Shown: positions 58,101 through 64,000 of the stretch, in pieces
Layout of the letters: every line of letters begins with the position of its first letter
Numbering within the stretch: position 1 is the stretch's first letter
Assembly: GCF_000003815.2 (NCBI RefSeq)
Contig: NC_049989.1
Span: 17,244,287-17,308,286 of the forward strand
DNA length: 64,000 nucleotides
Reading direction: 5' to 3'
Origin: Branchiostoma floridae
Taxonomy: Eukaryota > Chordata > Leptocardii > Amphioxiformes > Branchiostomatidae
The notes under the pieces: model-generated
The model's database searches: none
Told to the model about the DNA's origin: nothing
Seen by the model: the letters and a program-made list of their open reading frames with translations, nothing else
Program-made: the position numbers and the translations under genes

Positions 58101-60459
58101 TGACCACATATTTTGATGTTCATCCAATCAGCACTTGCAACAATGGGTCCAAGTGCTTATTAAATGGACATCAAAATGTGTGGCCAGAAGAATGAGGTAA
58201 TGTTCAATAGCCGATTGCTTAAAACGATTGGTTGAAAAGGTAGGATTTATCCGGAGTTCTACAATTTCTGGTGGTATAAGGCGTTCCACCATATGTCGAC
58301 GATTCTGTTGAAATAGGAGTACAGAAAGTTTGTAGTGTGACATTTACGAGAGATAAATTTAGATTGCGTATGTGCTCTTTAAAGGGGATGTGGGAGATTT
58401 AGAAAATTGTCAATATCAATATCGGAAGGTAACTAGCTTTAGTAACCTTTCTTCAGCCAATCAGAGTGCGCCATTTCCATGACCCCAATATTTGACCCCA
58501 AATCTAGATGGCCGCCAAAACCAGGAAGATCCAGGAACTTTGAGGAAGTGGTTGACACCAGATGAAATCTGTTTGCTTTTTGTCTTTTGGTACATTACCG
58601 TTTCATATTGTTACTTCCATTTTTTTGTGTCTGTGTGTCTATCTGAGTGTATGTTTAAGTTTCCGAATATTTCTGGTTATGATAACTTTAGAACCTCTGG
58701 ATAGAATGTTAATACTAGATGGGAGAGGTGCCCTACTATCAATATTGTAGTATTTACTTCATTAGTAATAGACTTATTACATGTAATAGACTTTATAGTA
58801 AATACATCGAACAATGTTTATTTTTGACACTCATGTTGTTAACATCTCAATAAAAACATTTATGTACATCGGAATTTTAAACTTATTACACTCCTCATCT
58901 TGTAGTCCTTGTTCTGTTATGCATATACTACATGTACTAGTATATGTTGAGGCTTTCACACAGAACTTGGACCATATAGTCATATAAATATAAATTCAAT
59001 TATTTAATTTAATATAATAATTTAATATATCAAAAAACAGGTAGTGTGCGAAGGTCACAAAGCACTGTCTTAGAGTCTCTATTGATTAAACATCCTCACA
59101 CTACATCCATGTATCAACATTAACTTTTGCCTTTTTGGTGGCATAACATTGAGGAACATCGTCATACAAATATAAATGATGTACAAAACAGATACCACAG
59201 GGTACTGGTATTTCATTTAGTCCTAACACAACATATCCACATAAACTTTTGCCTCTTATTGTGATATAACACTGAGGACCGTAGTCATACAAATATAAAC
59301 CAATAAAATTAGGGAACTTTATATGGTCCTTACACAACTTACAGTATCTTCATTAACTTATGCCTGTTTGACAGCACAACACTGAGGTGGTTCTTATATC
59401 TAACATTACATAAACAAAGGTAATTTGTGACAGACTAATTAGGTTGGCAGATGGATCAATCCTAACGAGGTTCAGAAACTGCTCCATATGATGTACATAC
59501 ATCATTGGTAAGTGTTGTTGTCACTTCCACATAGTCTGAATCTTCTTTTCAGTTGGTAGCAGTGGTCCATTTTGTCACCTACATATGGGCAAGCAAAATA
59601 TTTCAGAATTGACATACAAACCCTTCCACAGTAGTCCTACCATCGCATATTATTATACATGTCAATGCCTAGTCATGTCTGCAGAATATTTACTAACACA
59701 CAAATCTACCTACAAATTACAACAGACTAAGTCCAGCAAAATAGACATTAAAGTACAGCATTTTTACAAATACCAGTAAAAAGAACAACCAAACTCCATA
59801 CATGCGTGAACCCATCCCCAAAATACTGAAGACTAAAATGTCCTTCAAAAAATCATTCAAGTCATCAATTTTGTCGACACAATGATCTCAGAAGTCACAC
59901 ATATATTCATGATTGTGTCAAAATGATATGCAATTGAAAATTACAGATAAAAAACGGCAGGACTCATGCCCATAGCGATCTCCGCAGAACAACGCCCCCC
60001 TCCCCACCTTTAGCCATTATCGCTAAAATTGCGGCTTATACCCGTTCAAAAATGGAGGAAATTTTCTAGAACACCATCAGCCCCAAACCAACAATGTAGA
60101 AGCATGGTGGAGACTTTGATTCATTCAAGAAAATTTTTAGATTTGGTTTAACCCGCCGCGAAAGGCAAATAAAATCATTTTTTCTACGAAGAAACAACCC
60201 GCAAATGTGCAAATGTCCGTGCACTAACAATACGGCTGGCTGTCCCCGAGCAAGCAACTAGTCAACTTCAAAAACTCAAAAATTCTTTGCATCGCAAGAC
60301 AAACAAAGACAAAATGGCGGAATCGACTCACGACACCCCAAACAATCACGGAAAAACAACAAAAACTACGACAAATTCCATGAAAATAACAAGTTAGACC
60401 AGTCAAATCACATGAAAAAATTAAGAAATGGACCGCTTACCCGACGATTTGGCCGCCAT
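44581..60459 (-). CDS. Type II membrane protein with cytosolic NPxY repeats and extracellular YWTD propeller (11 exons, 824 residues)
   Basis: Exons: 60459-60441, 57821-56886, 56178-56092, 55721-55635, 49596-49451, 49292-48929, 48528-48274, 47401-47236, 45603-45482, 45207-45021, 44686-44581. Every junction has GT/AG and matching phase. Residues 1-397 are predicted cytosolic: no signal peptide, NPxY motifs at 117-120, 135-138, 340-343 and 369-372, and a 23-residue repeat EPYAVRYQEEDADDDKDHQP at about 158-286. Residues 398-422 (LAYVATGIAVLLILVCVGLS..) are the single membrane helix, with R/K before and E/E after, so N-terminus inside. Residues 426-546 form a stalk of 17-residue repeats (TTTVDALKHDQDD). 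Residues 547-824 carry six YWTD-type blades (YWSD, FWSV, YWVD, YYRN, YWSS). YWTD propellers bind protein ligands in LDL receptors; binding here is inferred. EGF and LDLa modules are absent. The first exon is the least certain; ATG 57786 would give 806 residues. Confidence 0.8.
45021..45207 (-). CDS. Receptor exon 10 (propeller blade 5 and start of 6)
   Basis: The exon encodes DRLYYRNHSYGVYSSDLLGK, DIRQVLYEDGKWVFGIAVDE and DVVYWSSVWQDSSSSWQAKI. The YYRN and YWSS tetrads are divergent. Phase 1 in, 2 out; donor GTAAGG. Confidence 0.85.
45482..45603 (-). CDS. Receptor exon 9 (propeller blade 4)
   Basis: The exon encodes LVYWVDSSKGKIDRAAMDGS then GQTTIITGLRNPGFITIDF. It is a well-formed class B repeat (YWVD...I.R..MDGS). 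Phase 2 in, 1 out. Confidence 0.9.
45718..45878. mobile_element. Palindromic MITE in receptor intron 9
   Basis: Mirrored blocks include GTTCGCGGTG and CACCGCGAAC, with a further internal pair TAGCGGTTTTTGTGG and CCACCGCGAAC. The ends GGTAAATGCAG and TCATTTACAG are imperfect TIRs. Non-coding. Confidence 0.55.
45979..46840. mobile_element. TTAA-flanked element, family A copy 2 (receptor intron 8)
   Basis: TTAA is at both ends, with TIRs CCCTATCCAGGCTGGG on the left and, in reverse complement on the right, CCCTATCCAGACTGGG. TGACGTCA occurs at 46166, 46314 and 46327. The X-box position is eroded (CCGTTGCCAACTT). A (TA)n microsatellite has expanded inside it. Confidence 0.8.
46110..46160. repeat. 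(TA)n microsatellite
   Basis: About 25 uninterrupted TA units inside the family A element. Confidence 0.9.
47236..47401 (-). CDS. Receptor exon 8 (propeller blade 3)
   Basis: The exon encodes WGLALDHAGGNIFWSVSGTG then AISVAKKDGSSARTLLTSPD. The YWTD tetrad is replaced by FWSV. Phase 1 in, 2 out; donor GTGAGT. Confidence 0.85.
48274..48528 (-). CDS. Receptor exon 7 (propeller blades 1-2)
   Basis: The exon encodes FLLVADQEIIIQFNITSGSK and IGRPHALDYDPLTDYVYWSD, then WKNANIKRARRDGSGMETII. DYDPLTDYVYWSDWKNANIKR is a classic LDL-receptor class B repeat. Phase 1/1; donor GTAAGT. Confidence 0.9.
48929..49292 (-). CDS. Receptor exon 6 (repetitive stalk)
   Basis: The exon encodes about five units of 17-18 residues with consensus LTTTVDALKHDQDDMPQ. 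They are strongly charged and predicted helical, and link the membrane helix to the propeller. Units are encoded by about 51-bp tandem repeats, so copy number may vary between alleles. Ends in phase 1 at GTGAGT. Confidence 0.85.
49451..49596 (-). CDS. Receptor exon 5 (transmembrane segment)
   Basis: The exon encodes DRTYSGGPSGCRALCSFIRSK then the hydrophobic helix LAYVATGIAVLLILVCVGLS and LLAFINNE. Two cysteines and four basic residues just before the helix favour a cytosolic N-terminus and possible palmitoylation. Phase is 1 in and 0 out (GTAAG donor). The acceptor lies 20 nt from the edge of a large nested repeat. Confidence 0.9.
49799..50686 (-). mobile_element. LINE 3' fragment with intact reverse-transcriptase C-terminus
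   Basis: The minus strand has an unbroken frame from the 5' edge to a natural stop at 49993. It begins SYKHLGVTLTNTLSWSKHIE, includes LYKTITRPGLEYADVVWTGL and ends TALWNTLPTATRTATSTASF plus KRKLWECLGN. These are the C-terminal motifs of CR1/L2-like reverse transcriptases. The 3' end is a run of AATA/ATAA units at the insertion edge. The element is 5'-truncated and different from the 34-37 kb LINE. The intact frame suggests a comparatively young insertion. Confidence 0.8.
50881..53228. mobile_element. 2.35-kb TIR element with 9-bp target-site duplication
   Basis: The left end is TAGCCTGGAATCCAGCCGT; the right end is its exact reverse complement. The inverted similarity continues to about 43 bp (GGTCGCTCTGCT at both ends). 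The flanks are TCTTGGATT on each side (50872-50880 and 53229-53237), and the uninterrupted family A copies have one such site. An 8-9 bp duplication fits MuDR, Merlin, hAT or P types. No transposase was recognised inside; the interior is non-coding or too decayed. Confidence 0.8.
50933..51166. mobile_element. 234-bp palindromic-ended insert inside the 2.35-kb element
   Basis: A perfect 26-bp inverted repeat starts ACGTCTGGCATTCGTTAGCA (50933-50958) and is mirrored at 51141-51166. It may be a separate MITE that landed close to the left TIR, or subterminal structure of the larger element. Confidence 0.55.
53542..54513. mobile_element. TTAA-flanked element, family C, nested in family A copy 3
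   Basis: TTAA flanks both sides. The TIRs are CCCTCAAGCACCCGA and, mirrored, CCGGAAGCACCCGA. Subterminal sequence shows GGGGTC..GGACCCC palindromes. TGACGTCA is at 53908 and 53954, a YY1-like GGCCATCTTTG is near 53932 and a perfect X-box is at 54114. Removing the element restores GTTTAAACC, as seen at 12580 in the other orientation, which proves TTAA-targeted insertion. Confidence 0.85.
54982..55255. mobile_element. Truncated family B TTAA element (receptor intron 4)
   Basis: It begins TTAACCCTCAAACCACCGTA with GGGGTCAAAACTGACC, the mirror image of the right ends of 4949-5927 and 6016-6986. It ends abruptly after about 270 bp where the others continue. Confidence 0.75.
55635..55721 (-). CDS. 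Receptor exon 4 (NPMY exon, duplicate b)
   Basis: This 87-nt phase 1/1 exon encodes TTTMQQTDWQARADAAASIP then NPMYASGT. The donor is GTAAAT, weaker than that of its twin. Confidence 0.85.
56092..56178 (-). CDS. Receptor exon 3 (NPMY exon, duplicate a)
   Basis: This 87-nt phase 1/1 exon encodes TTPMQQTDWQARADATACFP then NPMYASGA. It is a tandem duplicate of the exon at 55721. Because the phases are symmetric, either copy can be skipped without a frameshift. Confidence 0.85.
56367..56618. mobile_element. MITE with about 80-bp TIRs (receptor intron 2)
   Basis: The left arm ATAAGCCTTCTTACACTAGT with CACTGGGTAATATGTCAA is mirrored on the right by TTGACATATTACCCAGAG and ACTAGTGCGAGAAGGCTTAT. Length is 252 bp with no coding frame. 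Confidence 0.75.
56886..57821 (-). CDS. Receptor exon 2 (cytosolic region with 23-residue repeats)
   Basis: The large exon enters in phase 1 and leaves in phase 1 at a GTAAG donor. It encodes DISPYAVTHELTMPYKGKG, a Ser/Thr-rich linker, NPLY and NPVY motifs, then five full and one partial 23-residue repeats rich in Asp/Glu. An internal ATG at 57786 could be an alternative start. Confidence 0.85.
56986..57369 (-). repeat. 69-bp coding tandem repeat
   Basis: Five full units (57369-57301, 57300-57232, 57231-57163, 57162-57094, 57093-57025) and one partial unit inside receptor exon 2. Units differ by only a few substitutions. Unit length is a multiple of three, so gain or loss of units keeps the frame. 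Confidence 0.9.
57822..60440 (-). other. Receptor intron 1
   Basis: Non-coding. It contains a hairpin at 58102-58184 (GACCACATATTTTGATGT mirrored by ACATCAAAATGTGTGGCC with few mismatches, MITE-like). It also has a degenerate tandem of about 120-bp units at 59095-59390 sharing CAACACTGAGG and CGTCATACAAATATAAA variants. Nothing else was recognised. Confidence 0.45.
60441..60459 (-). CDS. Receptor exon 1 (start codon, MAAKSS)
   Basis: The ATG at 60459 has a good context (GGAATGG). Six codons plus one base are followed by a GTAAGC donor. The phase matches the acceptor TTACAG at 57822, giving the junction MAAKSS-DISPYAV. PYAV then recurs in the downstream repeats, which supports the join. A 2.6-kb intron follows. 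Alternative: 5' UTR exon with translation from 57786. Confidence 0.55.
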
Positions 60460-61330
60460 TCCGGCCAGAAATTGTTGATTCTCGTGGTTTTTCGCCGATC
60501 AAAATTGGCTTCAGCGCTTTCAGGGGTGACGTAAGCATTAGCGCAGGCGCCTAGAGCCCACGGTGAGAGATCTCAAATAAAAACAAGGCTTTAAACCATT
60601 GAAAAGCCTTTCTTGGTGGGATTTTATGTGAAATCTGGGCATTTTGGGAGTGGCTGCAGTAGGAAAGACCCTACACTGGTAGAATTAGTTGTAAAAAATG
60701 ACCTTTCTCCATCGAGGGGGTTTCCGCACCCCCCTGAAATAGTGGTATCGTCGCCAGAATGCTGTTTTCAGCCAAATGGGCCAATCCAAGGGCTCTAATC
60801 AGGGGGGTGTATCAAAAGATTAGCTGTATAGAAATTCTTGCCAAGAAATTTGCCGAGACTGGCCATATTAGGCTATCATTTGAAGGTAAGTTTGTATGGC
60901 TTGAACTTTTTATTCTTGAGATAATTGCATATTTGTTTCCTCAACTCTCCCATTGGAACGCATGTATTAGTGGCTGAAATTCTAATGGCCTCGTCTCCCC
61001 TTCACCTTGTTTCCACAAGGGTTCTACAAGACGGATATGACGTATTTTGACCTTTGAACTGTTCTCCAAGCAGATATAGAGCCAAAATTCGCATTGAAAA
61101 TGAACGGAGAGATAGCTTGGCATGGAAGGATCGGGTCCGCGGAAAAATGACGTCATGGCCCGGAGCGCACGCTGATTGGCTGAAATTGGTAGTAAGCATA
61201 GATGTCATATTTCTCGTCGGTAAGAGTGAACCACGGCGGTCGGTTGCTAGGGTATTCTTTCCCGTTGCTATGCGCGTTCGACAGAATATCGGGTTACTGG
61301 AGGCCTACTTTTGGCTACCCGTAATATATT
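60460..61330 (-). promoter_or_regulatory. Presumed receptor promoter region
   Basis: The region lies directly upstream of the first receptor exon. It has CpG-richer patches (60440-60560 and 61130-61280), a CRE palindrome TGACGTCA at 61148 and an inverted CCAAT (GATTGGCTGAA) near 61170. The promoter call is inferred from position. The part around 61229-61275 resembles 51168-51215 (GGTTGCTAGG ... TTGCTATG), so some of it may be repeat-derived. Confidence 0.3.
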
Positions 61331-61990
61331 TGAAAATAAACAAAACGTTTTGACAAGGAAAATGTTTTCGAAATAAGATTAAATTAGCAATTTTACATAC
61401 ATTGAACGATGTCGTTTGGATTTAGATAGCTGTTTTGTTTCGATGTTACTAAAAAAGACGATCATTTTCTGTTTTCAGGAAGGCCTTTAATTTGACCAAA
61501 CTCTTGATAAGATAGGCCGCATGAATCATCGGAAATTCTCGTTTTTTATATTTTTCGTCATCTATGAGGAAAATAAAACTTTCTGTTTTTGGGATTTTTT
61601 AATTTCTAATTTTAAGCAAAGTTACAGTCGAAAATATGCGTAAAAATGGCATTTTTCGCACTTAATTACCAATAATTCAAAATCGAAGGCATTTTTTAAA
61701 AATCCCCAAAACAGAAATCTCGGGAAAATCATGGCGGTCATTTTGAGCCGTCAACGAGTTAATTTGGACTCTTCTTGGTCGCGATCTTAAACGAAGTTTG
61801 CACGCATGTCATGCCGCACGGATAGCGGGAGGGTGTAATTGATACCGGTGTAAACAACACTTACAATATTCAAGGTCACCAACACAAACGTCAATAGCTT
61901 CGTTAAATATCACAGGTCCCAAACAAAGTGATAGCATGGATGTACTGTCCAGAAAATTGTTAATATTAGTGAAAAACTATCTTTTTTGGC
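61331..61990. other. No gene seen
   Basis: AT-rich DNA with no recognisable exon or TIR. Confidence 0.35.
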
Positions 61991-61994
61991 TGAT

Positions 61995-62334
61995 TCAAGG
62001 TAGTTTGGGGAAAAAGGCCAGAGAGCAGTGTTTACCGGCAACGACCGCAGATGACCCCAAATAGAACACGGGTTCGGTTCGCATTACGTCAGATGGAATA
62101 TCGTGGAACAAGGTTCCAATTCGGATAGACATGGGAGGTTTTGAGCCCGTATTTGACCACCGTGAACAATGTATTAATCCCGTCTTGTAGTCTGTTGTGT
62201 AATCATTAAGAATATACTTGGAGGCACGTCTTTGAACTTTTTCGACTAAGGAAATGAGGTTGTGCGTATAGGGAGACCAGATGACTGAGCAGTACTCGAA
62301 TTTGCTTCTGACAAGGGTGAGATACAACATTCTT
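61995..62334 (-). pseudogene. LINE reverse-transcriptase C-terminal fragment
   Basis: The minus strand reads MLYLTLVRSKFEYCSVIWSP, YTHNLISLVEKVQRRASKYI and LNDYTTDYKTG. The pattern LVRSxxEYCSxxWSP...LxxxEKVQRRA is standard for LINE reverse-transcriptase C-termini. The frame degrades after about 62150. It is interrupted at its 5' side by the TTAA element at 62335. Confidence 0.75.
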
Positions 62335-64000
62335 TTAACCCTATTCAGACCGAGGGGGGTTGAGTCATGCGCCAACTTTGATGTCCTACAACGCTAGAAC
62401 GGCTCACGCTAGAGCCACCAAATTCGGTCAGATTTCCTAAAATATTGTTGGCAACAATTTAACAATGTTTGACAAATTTTCCATTTTTTTGTGTTGTCAT
62501 GGCAGCCGTTTGTTGACAGGAAGTTTTGCCAAAAATCACTATTTTTGGTACTAACAATGTATTTTTCACATTTATTTGCTATATTACTGCTATTTTGTTA
62601 TATAAATAAAATATTATATTATCTAGCATATCTTTTATAATTATATATGTATAAATTATGCTAATTTGATGACGTCATCAGCCCAAAACCCAAGATGGCG
62701 GATCGTATGGCCTGATCAAGAATAACAAGCTAATTATCCCTTAAAATTTGTAACTACCTGGTATTTTTTCATCAAAAACCATCTAAATGAATGTATTTTG
62801 TCTATTTCCATTGCCCTGTGTGATTATTTGTTGCAAAAAAAGTATTTTTTTAAGTTAACCCTCATCCGACCGTTGCATTTTTACGACGAATCTGACCGTA
62901 TGGGGTCATTTTTGACCCCATTTTGTTTTGCTCATAGACATATTTCTGCTGGCTTATTTTGTCATTTCTATGTATTTACTGTTTCACTAATCTATGAAAA
63001 ATATTTTGACAAGTTTTGGTGTCAGTAGTTATTACTCATTATCATAATTTATGCAGAAAGTTAGGAGAAACCACATTTGCTCTGAAAATCTACCATTCTC
63101 AACTTACTTAAACAACTTTCTGTCTTATCAATTTCTAAACAATAATTTTGATGCTGCAATAATACTGATAGCATAATAATGTTATTTAACAAGAAAAAAT
63201 ACAATATTTGTAAAAAGTAACTAATTTATTACTTAATTATGCACCATATTCCGCCATCTAAACACATACGTACAATAACTCTTGTCTATTTTCCCGCAAA
63301 GATCTTTCTTTTAGGTTCCTTCTGCACATTCTGCCCATATATTTTTCTTAATTAATTGGAAAAATATTAGCTTCATTAGCATAGGTAATTAGTGCATATT
63401 ATCATAATTTATGCAGAATGTCGAAAAACTGTGTTTTACAATAAAATACTAATTTTTTTTCAAAATATTCGGTGTTTATTCATCTGAACAACTATACCTC
63501 TTTACTGTAATAGCAATGATGAGGAATGCCTGTTATTTTATTGAAATGTCTTGATATTTATGTAATTAATGATTCATAATTGGCTGGGGTCATTTTTGAC
63601 CCCACCGAACAAGACACAAACTTTCAAGTATAGCTTAAAAAATAATGGGCAAAACTTTGTGAAAAATTGATAGATGTTGTAAGACATGTATGCAAACAAA
63701 TTCATGGAAGGAATTTTTTCTCTGATGAAAAATGTTGCAATGGCAGATAAAAATATACGCCTGGGGTCAAAAATGACCCCGTACGGTCGGATGAGGGTTA
63801 AAATTCAAGGTGGTGAATATAATATGGCGGAGCCCAACCGGTAACTTAGATGTGCATGACGTCATTTTATGACGTCATTTTGACGTTATTGATGTTGCTT
63901 TTTGCAACACAAGTCGTAACAAATATTATCCTTCTATCACCTGCACTTGATCTCTTTATAAAGAAAAGAGCCGAATTCGTTACTCAAGCAACTGGATATG
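62335..64000. mobile_element. TTAA-flanked element, family A copy 4, running off the window
   Basis: It starts TTAACCCTATTCAGACCGAGG, inserted into the LINE fragment. It continues past the nested family D element and reaches the window edge. TGACGTCA is at 62670, 63857 and 63870, and AAGATGGCGG at 62692. The X-box is degraded (GTTGTCATGGCAGC). Confidence 0.75.
62855..63801. mobile_element. TTAA-flanked element, family D, nested in family A copy 4
   Basis: TTAA is at both ends, with perfect 15-bp TIRs CCCTCATCCGACCGT. Subterminal palindromes GGGGTCATTTTTGACCCC occur near 62905 and 63584, and a variant near 63763. It lacks clear X-box, CRE and YY1 motifs. No coding frame. Confidence 0.85.

Noticed and set aside
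51168-61275. Shared GGTTGCTAGG..TTGCTATG patch at 51168 and 61229 as an enhancer pair
   Set aside because: Similarity is short and imperfect, and one copy is inside a mobile element; most likely repeat-derived.

Overview
The window looks like intron-rich, repeat-rich animal DNA, most likely from a cephalochordate (amphioxus-like) genome. This is inferred from spliced coding exons with consensus donors and acceptors, a tRNA-derived SINE, CR1/L2-like LINEs, KDZ-type and MULE-type transposase relics, and many short DNA elements with terminal inverted repeats (TIRs). The species cannot be proved from sequence alone. There are no bacterial operons, rRNA genes or CRISPR arrays.

The one gene that can be assembled end to end lies on the minus strand from 60459 to 44581. 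Eleven exons join without a frame break into an 824-residue model. It reads as a type II membrane protein. A long cytosolic N-terminus carries a 23-residue tandem repeat and four NPxY motifs. One membrane segment follows, then a repetitive helical stalk, and the C-terminus is an extracellular six-bladed YWTD (LDL-receptor class B) propeller. Its introns are full of mobile DNA, including a four-deep nest of insertions that starts 20 nt from a splice acceptor.

Region 1-17 kb holds two copies (about 0.3-7.4 kb and 13.6-16.0 kb, minus strand) of a decayed MULE-like transposase locus. Copy 1 is broken by a 3.2-kb TTCTT/CAAGAA-rich insertion and by two piggyBac-like TTAA elements. Copy 2 is broken by a fold-back element flanked by 20-bp direct repeats. 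Between them lie a TIR element (7.96-8.86 kb), an unidentified decayed multi-frame coding block (9.0-11.9 kb) and another TTAA element.

Region 17-34 kb is mostly dispersed repeats in pairs, a small acidic ORF (23.3-23.7 kb), two TRAF-type zinc-finger exons (28.0 and 29.2 kb) and a complete SINE with target-site duplication (30.9-31.4 kb). Region 34-41 kb has a nearly full-length but decayed CR1/L2-like LINE, a KDZ-like transposase pseudogene with a SWIM-like zinc motif and one in-frame stop, a LINE endonuclease scrap and a TTAA-flanked element. Region 44-60 kb is the receptor gene. Region 61-64 kb is its upstream DNA, a LINE fragment and another nested pair of TTAA elements.

The strongest unusual pattern beyond the gene is a superfamily of TTAA-flanked elements (at least eight copies here). 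Many copies share an internal block with a perfect RFX X-box palindrome, several perfect CRE palindromes (TGACGTCA) and a YY1-like AAGATGGCGG motif.
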